The notes: generated from the letters alone by a model not told the origin. DNA of 64,000 nucleotides from CAYQOX01 sp964419335 (GCA_964419335.1 CAYQOX010000017.1:16032-80031); one strand, 5' to 3'. Shown: positions 35,022-43,632, counted from the stretch's first letter. Translations and numbers: made by a program.

Positions 35022-35786
35022 ATGATACGAATTAAAGATTTAGTAAAAAATTACGGAAAAGTCCAAGCGGTTAAAAACCTTAATTTAGAAATCCCGCGAG
35101 GGGAGTTTTTTGGCTTTTTGGGCCCCAACGGAGCCGGAAAAACCACCACGATTAAAATCATGGTGGGGCTATTGCGGGCAACCTCGGGTCGAATCCTATT
35201 AGGAGGGGATGGAGAAGAGATCTATGATGTCGCGGTGCAGACAGAAGAAGCGAAGGCGATTACCGGGTTTATTCCAGACAGCCCCTTTTTGTATGAAAAA
35301 CTGACCGGATATGAATACGTTCATTTTATCGGAGGATTGTACGGCGTTCCAATGCAGAAGGTGGATGAACACATTCAAGAGTACTTTACCATGTTTGGGT
35401 TGTTGGATGCGGCTCATCATTTGATTGAATCGTATTCGCACGGAATGCGGCAAAAGGTGGTAATGACCGGGGCTTTGGTGCATGATCCCAGGGTCTTGGT
35501 GGTGGATGAGCCTATGGTGGGGCTCGATCCCCGTAGCAGCCGTTTGGTGAAGGATTTGCTGAAACGTAAGAGCCGGGATGGAATGACCATCTTCTTATCG
35601 ACCCACACCTTGGATGTGGCGGAAGAGTTGTGTGACCGAATTGGGATCATACGACGGGGTGAATTGATCGCGTTGGGGACGATGGAAGAATTGCATCAGC
35701 AGGCGAAAGAGGATTCTTCTGACTTGCGCCTAGAGTCACTCTTCCTTAAACTAACGGAAGAAGAGATGAATGAACCGGTCGTGTGA
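35022..35786 (+). CDS. ABC transporter ATP-binding protein, orphan
   Basis: The 254-residue protein is a complete ABC ATPase of the ABC-2 (NatA/CcmA-like) type. Walker A is GPNGAGKTT, the signature is YSHGMRQKV in place of LSGGQ, Walker B is VLVVDEPMVGLD and the switch His lies in STHTLDVAEEL. Such ATPases energise export of lipids, sugars or drugs with a separate permease, but no permease gene is adjacent: the next gene is fliW. The ribosome site is weak. Its partner must be elsewhere or the gene has another use. Confidence 0.88.
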   Translation: MIRIKDLVKNYGKVQAVKNLNLEIPRGEFFGFLGPNGAGKTTTIKIMVGLLRATSGRILLGGDGEEIYDVAVQTEEAKAITGFIPDSPFLYEKLTGYEYVHFIGGLYGVPMQKVDEHIQEYFTMFGLLDAAHHLIESYSHGMRQKVVMTGALVHDPRVLVVDEPMVGLDPRSSRLVKDLLKRKSRDGMTIFLSTHTLDVAEELCDRIGIIRRGELIALGTMEELHQQAKEDSSDLRLESLFLKLTEEEMNEPVV

Positions 35787-35856
35787 GAAGCTCTCCATTG
35801 GGTAAGGTGTGATGTTCTTGAAGATAGAATCTCCTAGTTGGGAACAAATGTGATTT

Positions 35857-36375
35857 ATGAATTCTTCAAAATCAGATCAGGATCAAAAAACGATAACTTT
35901 AGAGACGAGCCGCTTCGGTGCCTTGGAGATCGACACAGAAGAGATCGTGCTCTTTCCCGAAGGATTGTTGGGGTTTGGCAATCATACGCACTATGTCTTG
36001 CTGGAGGACGCGCAACAAGCCCCTTTTCTTTGGCTGCAGTCAGTGGATGATCCCGATTTAGCGTTTGTGGTGGTGGATCCTTTTCTCTTTTTCCCGGGCT
36101 ATGAGATTCAGGTAAAGCCCCAGGAATTGGGGGTTATCGAACTCGAAAATGTTCATCAAGCCAAGGTGTTGACCATTGTGACGATTCCGGCCGATCCGAT
36201 GGAACTAACCACGAACTTACGGGGACCGTTAGTCTTTAATATAGAAAAAAAGAAAGCCAAACAGTTGGTTTTGATTGACGATCGATATCATACGAAGCAC
36301 CATTTGTTGAAAGATATCCCCCCGGATTTGGCTGAGTCCCCCAATCAGGAGGAAATTAATCCCCAACAGGACTAG
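35857..36375 (+). CDS. fliW: Flagellar assembly factor FliW
   Basis: FliW binds flagellin and sequesters CsrA, linking flagellin supply to translation. The 172-residue protein shows the family pattern: ETSRFGALEIDTEEIVLFPEGLLGF, FLWLQSVDDPDLAFVVVDPFLFFPGYE, then VLTIVTIPADPMELTTNLRGPLVFN. It is a little longer than usual because of a polar N-terminal extension and a C-terminal tail. csrA follows on the same strand after a 150-nt leader, the standard fliW-csrA arrangement. The flagellin gene is not in the window. Confidence 0.93.
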   Translation: MNSSKSDQDQKTITLETSRFGALEIDTEEIVLFPEGLLGFGNHTHYVLLEDAQQAPFLWLQSVDDPDLAFVVVDPFLFFPGYEIQVKPQELGVIELENVHQAKVLTIVTIPADPMELTTNLRGPLVFNIEKKKAKQLVLIDDRYHTKHHLLKDIPPDLAESPNQEEINPQQD

Positions 36376-36486
36376 ACCCTGAGGGGAGACTCCGTAAGAA
36401 TGAAGAGGCTCTGCAAACTCGTGAATAAATAAGTTGATTGATAGCGGCGGGGATGGGATCACAGAAGAAATGAAGATGCAAAGGGG

Positions 36487-36523
36487 CTGGTTGGAGCCAG
36501 TTCTGCCAGGGCATCGGAGGCCC
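36487..36523 (+). promoter_or_regulatory. Twin GGA hairpins in the csrA leader (CsrA autoregulation site)
   Basis: Two adjacent 4-bp hairpins can be drawn. The first is CTGG-TTGGAG-CCAG (36487-36500), with GGA in a six-base loop. The second is GGGC-ATCGGAG-GCCC (36509-36523); its loop holds the GGAGG ribosome site of csrA. The GGA cores are 23 nt apart. CsrA dimers bind GGA in hairpin loops and often bridge two such sites, so this looks like an autorepression site that blocks ribosome access. Confidence 0.65.
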
Positions 36524-36525
36524 AA

Positions 36526-36780
36526 ATGCTGGTACTGAGTCGAAAAAAAGACGAAAGCATCATCATTGGTGATGATATCGTCATAACGGTGGTGGATATC
36601 AAGGGTGAGCAGGTCAAGATTGGGGTGACGGCTCCCAAGACCGTATCGATTCATCGCAAAGAAGTGTACGAGGCGATTCAAGAAGAGAACCGCGCAGCAG
36701 CCAATTCACAGATGCAGAATTTGAGCGGCTTGGTGAAAGTGCTGCAAAAAAATAATCCCACCTCTGATTCCAAGAAGTAA
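36526..36780 (+). CDS. csrA: Carbon storage/translational regulator CsrA
   Basis: The 84-residue protein begins MLVLSRKKDESIIIGDDIVI and continues IGVTAPKTVSIHRKEVYEAI, the beta-strand core and helix of CsrA. Arg residues at the RNA-binding edge (SRK and HRKEV) are present. It dimerises, binds GGA-containing mRNA leaders and controls flagellin and metabolic genes; FliW from the gene upstream antagonises it. A C-terminal extension of about 20 residues, as common outside gammaproteobacteria, is present. GGAGG lies five bases before the ATG within a hairpin loop. Confidence 0.95.
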   Translation: MLVLSRKKDESIIIGDDIVITVVDIKGEQVKIGVTAPKTVSIHRKEVYEAIQEENRAAANSQMQNLSGLVKVLQKNNPTSDSKK

Positions 36781-36789
36781 ATATAAGTA

Positions 36790-37056
36790 TAGATTTGGTA
36801 AGCGGCTAAAGAAATCCTTCTTGGTTGCTGTTTCCAATCTGGCGGCGTTGCCGATCAGGTTGGTCATTGCCTTGGGGCCGTTCTCCATGTCATACAATTC
36901 TTGCAAATATCAAAAGCGTGCACATTTTTGGACTTGTCTTCTCCAAACTCGCTCGCTTGACCCGTAACGCTCCGTGATATACTTGATTTGCTCAATTTTT
37001 TTAAAAAAAACCCCACCCCCTGGAAAGAAATCACAACCCCTTGCAAACTGGTTCAT
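36790..37056 (-). pseudogene. Interrupted small gene remnant, unknown family
   Basis: From an ATG at 37056 the minus strand reads 48 codons (MNQFARGCDFFPGGG, then IEQIKYITERYGSSERVWRR), meets an in-frame TGA at 36912-36910, and then continues in the same frame with protein-like sequence (YLQELYDMENGPKAMTNLIG, AARLETATKKDFFSRLPNL) up to the csrA 3' end. The residue mix on both sides of the TGA looks like real coding sequence. The family was not recognised. It may be a decayed gene or transposon-carried fragment. Confidence 0.35.
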
Positions 37057-37159
37057 TTTCTATGGTAAGATAAAACTTCATCTTTGGCTCAAGCGCTCAT
37101 GTCGGTAAATCCCAAGTGATGAATCTCTGCTCAACGCATTTTCCGATGTTATGGCTTGA

Positions 37160-37306
37160 GATCCCTTGGCCAAGCGGGATTCACTCAAAGAAATCGCCCC
37201 AGAGCCATACATCAGCGACTGTACGGTGAGCACCTATCGAACCCGCATTTTAACTGCACTCCAGCGCCGAATAGGTTCAATATGCGATCGTAGAAAATTG
37301 ATTTAA
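37160..37306 (+). pseudogene. Remnant of a LuxR/NarL-type HTH domain
   Basis: The plus strand reads LAKRDSLKEIA then YISDCTVSTYRTRILTALQ, a near-complete GerE/LuxR-type DNA-binding helix-turn-helix as found at the end of NarL-family response regulators. The frame has a TGA just upstream (37157-37159) and no start or receiver domain; the preceding LNAFSDVM frame hints at more lost sequence. It runs into the 3' end of the convergent cheB. It is a gene fragment, not a working regulator. Confidence 0.5.
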
Positions 37307-38400
37307 TTCACAGAATGGTGCGTCTTACGAACCGGTAAAATCGAAGCCACCATGAAAGACGCGATTTGATCCAAGGGAAGGATATGCTTGGCCCCTCCGA
37401 GCTTAATCGCCTCGCGGGGCATCCCAAAAACCACACAGGTTCCTTCATTTTGAGCAATCGTCAACGCGCCCTTGTCATACAGCGCCTTCAGCCCCGTCGA
37501 GCCATCTCCCCCCATCCCGGTTAAGATAATCGCTTCCACCCGGGCCCCTACATTAGTGGCCACTGAATGATAAAGCACGTCGACCGAAGGCCGATGGCGG
37601 TTTACGGGCGGGGTCTGAGTCACCTTGGCGCTATATTTTCCTATTCCCGAACGTACGACTTCCAAGTGATAATTTCCCGGAGCGATCAAAGCGGTCCCCG
37701 GTTGCACAGGATCACCATCTTCGGCTTCCTTGACATGAATACGCGAGAGGGTATTTAAACGTTCCGAGAACGCCTTGGTGAAACCTGGTGGCATGTGCTG
37801 AACCACTACTATGCCGGGGAGATTATCAGGAAGCTGGGTCAAAACCTCCTTAATGGCTTCCGTCCCTCCAGTGGAAGCCCCGATCGCGATGAGATCCATA
37901 TGGGCGGGCTGAACCGAGGGTAGAGGCTTGGCGACGGCGGGTTTGGCAGGTGTCGTGCGCACCGCAGGGGCTCCATGTTTTTGTAACGTCTTGGGGCTTC
38001 TTTGTCGCCCCACAGCGATGATCTTGCGCGAAAGTTCATCAACAATCTCTTCAATCCTGTCACCAAACGCATGCGGTTTGGTGACAAAATCAACCGCTCC
38101 CAGTTCGAGTGCCCGCATGGTGGACTTTGCGCCCTTTTCTGTATGAGAACTAACCATAATAACCGGCAGATTATATTGTTCCACGATCTCCGGCAGCACT
38201 TCCAACCCGCCCTTCGTACGCATTTCCACATCCAAGGTTATCACATCGGGGTTGAACTGCTTTATTTTATTATGTACAAAACTTCCATCCTGGGCAGTAC
38301 CGACGACTTCAATACGCGAATTACTGTTCAACAGATCGCTCAGCATTTTTCGCACAAGAGCGGAATCATCAACAATCAATACACGAACGGGCTCGGGCAT
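37303..38400 (-). CDS. cheB: Chemotaxis protein-glutamate methylesterase CheB
   Basis: CheB removes methyl groups from chemoreceptors and is activated by CheA phosphorylation. The 365-residue protein has a receiver domain (Asp57 in TLDVEMRTKGG) and a methylesterase domain with the catalytic triad Ser176 (IGASTGGTEAI), His202 (VVQHMPPGF) and Asp299 (TGMGGDGSTGL). A proline- and alanine-rich linker joins them. AGGGA precedes the ATG. It is the last gene of the cheY-cheX-cheR-cheA-cheB series, 145 bp after cheA. Three bases of its end overlap a decayed regulator fragment on the other strand. Confidence 0.95.
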   Translation of the reverse strand: MPEPVRVLIVDDSALVRKMLSDLLNSNSRIEVVGTAQDGSFVHNKIKQFNPDVITLDVEMRTKGGLEVLPEIVEQYNLPVIMVSSHTEKGAKSTMRALELGAVDFVTKPHAFGDRIEEIVDELSRKIIAVGRQRSPKTLQKHGAPAVRTTPAKPAVAKPLPSVQPAHMDLIAIGASTGGTEAIKEVLTQLPDNLPGIVVVQHMPPGFTKAFSERLNTLSRIHVKEAEDGDPVQPGTALIAPGNYHLEVVRSGIGKYSAKVTQTPPVNRHRPSVDVLYHSVATNVGARVEAIILTGMGGDGSTGLKALYDKGALTIAQNEGTCVVFGMPREAIKLGGAKHILPLDQIASFMVASILPVRKTHHSVN

Positions 38401-38545
38401 TGCAAAGAGTCCCTTTCTAATCTCAACAACTGAAAACTACGAATGCAACTCGAAAAACATTGTTTGGCAATGGAACATATCGGAAGAACACCAAAAATTC
38501 TCTTAACTAAGAATTGTATCTCTTCGTACACGTAGGAGAGAGGGA

Positions 38546-40633
38546 TCAAATGGCAACTTGTTTCTTTTTGGTGCCAAGAAGGGTGGTTTCAATCAAGGAG
38601 ACCGTATCCAAAATGAGAATGACGCGGCCATTCCCCAAAATAGCCGCCCCCGCGATATAAGGCGCATGATTCAACTCCCCGCTTAATGATTTAATTACAA
38701 TTTCTTCCTCATTCACCATGCGATCGACAATCAACCCCACTTGCATATTCCCGTTTTTAATCACGGCAATATACAGCTTATCTTCAGAGACCGATTGATC
38801 TTCCATCTCCACCACGTTTTTCAAATTCAACAATGGAACCACCTGATCGCGTAAACGAATCACTTCGCCCTTGCCCTCCACTGTGAAAATAGCCTTCCGC
38901 TCAATGCGAATGGTTTCCGAGATATGAGAGATCGGAATCGCATACATCTCTTCATTGCATTCAACCAGTAAGGCTTGAATAATTGCCAAGGTAAGCGGGA
39001 GTTTAATAAAGAAGGTGGTCCCCACTCCGATTTCACTCTCAATTTCGACCGAACCGCCCAGTTGTTCGATGGAACGGCGCACGACATCCATTCCTACCCC
39101 GCGTCCGGAGATATCTGTGACTTCTTGCGCCGTAGAAAATCCAGGACGAAAGATAAGCTGATAACACTCACCGGTCGAGAGTGAATCCGCTTCTTCATGG
39201 CTTATCACCCCCTTTTCAAGGGCTTTTTTCTTCAGGAGTTCGGGGTCCAATCCCTTCCCATCATCTTTGATCGAAATCACGATATGGTTGCCAATGTGGG
39301 AAGCGTTGAGATGAAGCAATCCCTCTACGGGTTTCCCTGCAGCTTTGCGTTCTTCTGGGGTTTCAACCCCATGATCCACCGAGTTTCTCACCATATGCAT
39401 TAAGGGATCACCAATCTGGTCAATAATCTTCTTATCCAGTTCGGTCTCTTCTCCCTCAAGAATCAAGTTAATCGATTTTCCCCGGTTATGGGAAAGATCA
39501 CGAACCACACGGCGAAATCGAGCGAACACCGTACCAATAGGAACCATTCGGGCATCCATAATCGTTTCTTGCAGCTGGGTCAGAAACATCCCCTGCTGAA
39601 GAATCGTATTCAACATTTCTTCCTCTGTGCCCCCCTTGCCATGCTGGTTCATTAATTGCTGAGAGAGTTCTTGAGCCCGTCCCCGCTGGATCACCATTTC
39701 CGCGGCAAGATTCAGCAAACGATCCAACTTATCAATACTAACCCGCACGGTTTGCACCTTGGTGTTATCCTCACGCCGGTCAAACGAAGTCGTCACTTCT
39801 TTGGGTTCTTGAGACGCCTCTTGCTTTTCCTCCGTAGAAGGTTGCTCTTGCTCCTCAGGCCATTCAAACTGTTCGTTCTTGGTTACCTCGCGCACTTCGA
39901 CCGATTCAACTTCGGCCACCGAACAATCATGCTCTATGGTTTGCTCCTCTTCTTCGGTAGCATATAGCAAAGAGAGATAGACCCCGATTTCCTGATCATC
40001 ATCGGAGAGATCAGGAGCCGTTTGAATGACAGTACCATGCCGGTTGAGATTGTTGATAATAAGAAAAGCGCGGGTCGAGGCCATCTGCACCTCGGGAATA
40101 AATTTCACCGTAATCTCGTAGATTCGATTTCCCGACAAACGCAATTCTTCCACTTTTAAGCGAGTTTCCTCGTTCATGCGCACCCGCGGCTGGGACACTT
40201 CCTTCTCCACCGCATCTTGCAGCGATTTTTCTCCCTCCAGAATCTCGGTAAACATTTTGATGAGATCATCGGCCTTGTGTTTGGTCTCATTCTTCGTGGC
40301 TTCAATCTCCTGATCTTGGAGATGAGCAAGCATGTCTTTTAATACATCAAAACTCTTGAAGAGGAGATTAACTGTATCCACGTCAATCTGGATATTCTCC
40401 GTCCGTAAATAATCGATCAAATCTTCCATTCGATGGGTAAATTCGCTCACGTGCATGAATCCCACCATGGCGGAAGAAGATTTCATCGTATGCGCCGAGC
40501 GGAACAGAGAATCGAGGGCCTCACGATTGCTTGGATCTTTTTCCATATCCAGCAATGCATCGGTCATAATTTGAAGATGCTCTTCGGCATCCTGATAAAA
40601 CAGATCGATATAATCTTGCGTATCAAAAGACAT
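38546..40633 (-). CDS. cheA: Chemotaxis histidine kinase CheA
   Basis: CheA autophosphorylates when receptors signal and passes phosphate to CheY and CheB. The 695-residue protein has an Hpt domain (His48 in RSAHTMKSSSAMVGF), a P2-like response-regulator docking domain (about 165-265), a charged linker rich in Glu/Gln, the dimerisation domain (VRVSIDKLDRLLNLAAEMVI), the catalytic domain (MVRNSVDHGVETPEER, DDGKGLD, GRGVGMDVV) and a CheW-like regulatory domain at the end. A strong GAGGAG ribosome site is present. No cheW gene accompanies it in this window. Confidence 0.95.
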   Translation of the reverse strand: MSFDTQDYIDLFYQDAEEHLQIMTDALLDMEKDPSNREALDSLFRSAHTMKSSSAMVGFMHVSEFTHRMEDLIDYLRTENIQIDVDTVNLLFKSFDVLKDMLAHLQDQEIEATKNETKHKADDLIKMFTEILEGEKSLQDAVEKEVSQPRVRMNEETRLKVEELRLSGNRIYEITVKFIPEVQMASTRAFLIINNLNRHGTVIQTAPDLSDDDQEIGVYLSLLYATEEEEQTIEHDCSVAEVESVEVREVTKNEQFEWPEEQEQPSTEEKQEASQEPKEVTTSFDRREDNTKVQTVRVSIDKLDRLLNLAAEMVIQRGRAQELSQQLMNQHGKGGTEEEMLNTILQQGMFLTQLQETIMDARMVPIGTVFARFRRVVRDLSHNRGKSINLILEGEETELDKKIIDQIGDPLMHMVRNSVDHGVETPEERKAAGKPVEGLLHLNASHIGNHIVISIKDDGKGLDPELLKKKALEKGVISHEEADSLSTGECYQLIFRPGFSTAQEVTDISGRGVGMDVVRRSIEQLGGSVEIESEIGVGTTFFIKLPLTLAIIQALLVECNEEMYAIPISHISETIRIERKAIFTVEGKGEVIRLRDQVVPLLNLKNVVEMEDQSVSEDKLYIAVIKNGNMQVGLIVDRMVNEEEIVIKSLSGELNHAPYIAGAAILGNGRVILILDTVSLIETTLLGTKKKQVAI

Positions 40634-40689
40634 AAATCCTTCTCCTCTTCACCTGCCCTAGGCAATCTGAGATCCTACTCACCCATTTG

Positions 40690-41589
40690 TTATTTTCTGC
40701 GATAAATAGAAGGAGCAATATATTCGAATTCAGTATGACCGCTGAACAAGGTCTCGCTGTGTCCCAAAAACAAATAACCACCCGGACGCAGCACTTGCCA
40801 ATGTTTCTTTATAATTTGACTTTGCATTTCCTGATTAAAGTAGATAAGAACATTCCGGCAAAAAAGAATATCAAAATTTTTCAACGTACGCTGGTAATCT
40901 AGTTTAAGATTGATCTTCTTAAAAGAAATCAATTGCTGGACTTCCGGTTTCACCTTATAACGGTGATTCCCTTTAAGGAAATATTTACGTAGGAGATCAG
41001 GCGAGACCGGCTTGAGTTTGTCTTCGTTATAAATCCCCTCAAGAGCGACCCGCAGCACCGTCTCCGATATATCAGAGGCCAAAATCTCGATGCGTTTGTT
41101 TTTCAGCATCTCCAACAGGAAAATAGCGATAGAATAGGGCTCTTCCCCGGTAGAACAAGCCGAAGACCAAATTCGTACAGGTTGATGAGAGCGCTCATCG
41201 AGTAGCTCCGGGATAGCACGCTCTCTCATAAATTTAAAGTGATTATATTCACGGAAAAACTCGGTCTTATTGGTAGTGACCGCATCGACAAACTCAACGA
41301 TTTCCTGTTTCCGATTTTTCCCGTTATCGAGATAGGTAAGGTACTCGGTAAAACTCGTAAGCCCGAGATGGCGCAAACGCTTCGACAAGCGGTTAATCAG
41401 TAAATAACGCTTGCTTTCTTTAATCTCAATCCCTGCGGTATCATAGATGATCTTCCGAAGCTTATTGAACTCGGTATCCGTCATGGGAGAAACCCGGGGA
41501 AACGTACCGGCTTCCCCATAACTATTTATTCCTGAATGATTTGACGGGGATAATGAAGCTGCCATTGCCGTTGTTCTTACACCTTTCAT
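40690..41589 (-). CDS. cheR: Chemotaxis protein methyltransferase CheR
   Basis: CheR methylates receptor glutamates using S-adenosylmethionine. The N-terminal helical domain (FNKLRKIIYDTAGIEIKESK) and the catalytic domain (RIWSSACSTGEEPYSIAIFL, EILASDISETVLRVA, NFDILFCRNVLIYF) are typical. The ATG at 41589 overlaps the cheX stop in an ATGA junction, which supports translational coupling; it adds about 35 polar residues before the usual family start. The 299-residue length is otherwise normal. Confidence 0.94.
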   Translation of the reverse strand: MKGVRTTAMAASLSPSNHSGINSYGEAGTFPRVSPMTDTEFNKLRKIIYDTAGIEIKESKRYLLINRLSKRLRHLGLTSFTEYLTYLDNGKNRKQEIVEFVDAVTTNKTEFFREYNHFKFMRERAIPELLDERSHQPVRIWSSACSTGEEPYSIAIFLLEMLKNKRIEILASDISETVLRVALEGIYNEDKLKPVSPDLLRKYFLKGNHRYKVKPEVQQLISFKKINLKLDYQRTLKNFDILFCRNVLIYFNQEMQSQIIKKHWQVLRPGGYLFLGHSETLFSGHTEFEYIAPSIYRRK

Positions 41590-42059
41590 GCTTTATCCGA
41601 TTGTTCCAACCCAACATAAATATCAATTGTACCCACATCGGTTTCCAGGGGCACAATAATCATCGGTATTTTTAAAGAAGAAATCCTCACATTTTGAGCC
41701 ATCACTAAAGTAGGCGGCGAGATTTCAATGGGAAAACCACCCGATTCAAGAGAGACAGAAGCCTTTCCGGTAATGATGTTGCCTAATTCGCCCAAAGCGC
41801 TGCGGGCCATCTCATCAAATTCCGCCACTTCCGCCCCCATCATCATACGAGAGACGACGGATTTGGCTGTCGATTCATCAAAGCCATAAATGACCTGACC
41901 ATGTATTGTACCTACGACCCCAAGAATGGCACAAACATCGCGAAACGGCTGATTGGGATCCTTCATCGCCAACTTGCCCCGCTCTGTTTTGAGTTGGGCG
42001 ATTTCTTCCAATACATTCGAGGCCGATTCCACAAAAGGATTGACATATTCCACTTTCAT
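41586..42059 (-). CDS. cheX: CheC/CheX-type chemotaxis phosphatase
   Basis: CheX-type proteins dephosphorylate CheY-P. The family motif ExxN is seen in ALGELGNIITGKA, and the flanking strands (GTIHGQVIYGFDESTAKSVV; IVPLETDVGTIDIYVGL) fit a CheX fold. The start at ATG 42059 (157 residues, MKVEYVNPFVESA) matches the family; an upstream in-frame start at 42092 would add 11 residues and absorb the GGAGGAG site. Its stop overlaps the cheR start. Only one ExxN copy is present, which fits CheX rather than CheC. Confidence 0.88.
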   Translation of the reverse strand: MKVEYVNPFVESASNVLEEIAQLKTERGKLAMKDPNQPFRDVCAILGVVGTIHGQVIYGFDESTAKSVVSRMMMGAEVAEFDEMARSALGELGNIITGKASVSLESGGFPIEISPPTLVMAQNVRISSLKIPMIIVPLETDVGTIDIYVGLEQSDKA

Positions 42060-42127
42060 TATTTTCAAAACTCCTCCAAAGAAATGACTCATACCTGCCT
42101 ATCACGCATGCACCGCTTCATTTTGCT

Positions 42128-42493
42128 TCAGTTATCGAGAACCTTCTTCACCGCTTCTATGACTCGATCCGGCTGGAAAGGTTTTACGATAAAATCCTTT
42201 GCGCCTGTTTTAATGGATTCAAGCACATTCGCCTGCTGACCAATCGCACTACACATAATCACTTTGGCGTTGGAATCCATTTCAACGATTTTTTTGAGCG
42301 CTTCCAGCCCATCCATCTCGGGCATGGTGATATCCATGGTGACTACGTCTGGCTTTAGGGTCTTGTATTTATCCACGGCATCTTGCCCATTCACAGCCTC
42401 GCCAACCACCTCGTAGCCCCCTTTCGTTAACACATCTTTTAATGTCGCTCGCATAAACGCGGCATCATCGACGATCATTACACTGTTTCCCAC
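42128..42493 (-). CDS. cheY: Chemotaxis response regulator CheY
   Basis: The 121-residue single-domain receiver has the acidic pair in MIVDDAAFMR, phospho-acceptor Asp54 (VVTMDITMPEMDG), the conserved Thr/Ser in IMCSAIG and Lys in DFIVKPFQPDR. Phosphorylated CheY binds the flagellar switch. The start is GTG at 42493, with GGAGAA eleven bases upstream. It is the first gene of the chemotaxis series. Confidence 0.93.
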   Translation of the reverse strand: MGNSVMIVDDAAFMRATLKDVLTKGGYEVVGEAVNGQDAVDKYKTLKPDVVTMDITMPEMDGLEALKKIVEMDSNAKVIMCSAIGQQANVLESIKTGAKDFIVKPFQPDRVIEAVKKVLDN

Positions 42494-43020
42494 TGATCTT
42501 CTCCTTCAACCTGTTTGGTAAATTTTTAAAGGGATTGTTACGATTCCTTTGATAAATATGTACACTCCCCCTCCTCACCTCAGAGAGGTAGCCACGCATC
42601 ACGCCGTATCCAATATAAATACACTATCGATCATCAACTCATTCAATGAACATGAACCAGTTCGTTTACCATGAGGTTGCTTTTTCTTAAACTGTAACAA
42701 TTCTTGTACCAACATCACCCCTGGCAAAGAATCCTCCACGATTAACATGGAGTATACCGTATAGCAGGATAACACCAAAATCCTACGAACAAATAGTAAT
42801 CTTACTTTACTATTTAATCGATAAAGACAAAACAGGAATAATTTGTACTTTTTTGCTTTCTTCCAAGAAGCCGCCCACGTACAATCAATGAAAGCATTTA
42901 TCAATATGAAAATTCTTTCGCCTTTTTCATATCATTTTGATAACAAGCATCCGAATTTTGGCTAATTGTATTTCAATGAGATACAAAGATAGCCCCCCTG
43001 AAGTTCGCCTGTATACCCCC
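42494..43020. other. AT-rich intergenic region with a possible receiver remnant
   Basis: No intact gene. On the minus strand a stretch at 42748-42599 reads MLIVEDSLPGVMLVQELLQ followed by ordinary-looking residues, like the first strand and helix of a receiver domain that then breaks down. It may be a decayed copy of a response regulator or chance. The cheY promoter should lie near 42500-42560 but no clear hexamers were found. Confidence 0.35.
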
Positions 43021-43632
43021 TCAGCGATGTTTCAACCCTTCCTTCACCATTTGAGTCACATCAACATCCTCACCCAGATGGGCAATGGCAGCCGCGATGG
43101 CGCGCTGGGCTTCCTGCGGCTTGCACCCCAGGGTGATCAGAGCATCTTCGGCCTCACGCCGTTTCCCACTGGAACCAGAAGCAGTCGCCGATGATTCAGA
43201 CGCTTTCACCGATACCGGCGCTAGGAATACCGGATGAGAAATGCGTTTAAGATCAAAAATCAATTTCTCCGCTCGCTTTTTACCTATCCCCGGCACTTGA
43301 CACAACAAGCCCGGTTCATCCTTTTGCACCGCTTCCACCAATCGTGGCACGGGAAGATGAGACAAAATATCCAAGGCCACTTTATTGCCAATCCCACTCA
43401 AACCAACCAAAAGCTGAAAAATCTCCCGTTCCTCTTTGCTCGCGAAGCCAAAAAGACGTATTTCGTCCTCACGCAGGTATAAATGCGTATGAATGATCAC
43501 GGTTTCACCGGGTGCAGGTAATTCCCGGTAGGTGGTTAGAGGGATCCACACGGTGAAACCCACCCCCCCTACATCAATCACCGCCTCCTCTTCACTTTTC
43601 GAATAAAGTATGCCTTGAAGAAATGTGATCAT
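43021..43632 (-). CDS. ruvA: Holliday junction DNA helicase subunit RuvA
   Basis: RuvA binds Holliday junctions and loads the RuvB motor. With ATG 43632 the protein has 203 residues and the family start MITFLQGILYSK; a longer reading from 43671 adds 13 residues. The OB-fold domain (VDVGGVGFTVWIPLTTY, HTHLYLREDEIRLFGF), two HhH motifs (LVGLSGIGNKVALDIL; LCQVPGIGKKRAEKLI) and the C-terminal RuvB-binding three-helix domain (EAEDALITLGCKPQEAQRAI) are all visible. It lies about 50 bp after ruvC on the same strand. ruvB is not adjacent. Confidence 0.94.
   Translation of the reverse strand: MITFLQGILYSKSEEEAVIDVGGVGFTVWIPLTTYRELPAPGETVIIHTHLYLREDEIRLFGFASKEEREIFQLLVGLSGIGNKVALDILSHLPVPRLVEAVQKDEPGLLCQVPGIGKKRAEKLIFDLKRISHPVFLAPVSVKASESSATASGSSGKRREAEDALITLGCKPQEAQRAIAAAIAHLGEDVDVTQMVKEGLKHR

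Noticed and set aside
36487..36523. Metabolite riboswitch upstream of csrA
   Set aside because: The two 4-bp hairpins are too small for known riboswitch folds; CsrA sites fit the GGA loops.
36961..37056. Selenocysteine reading of the TGA at 36910-36912
   Set aside because: No selenocysteine-type family match, and no SECIS-like hairpin was noticed; decay is simpler.
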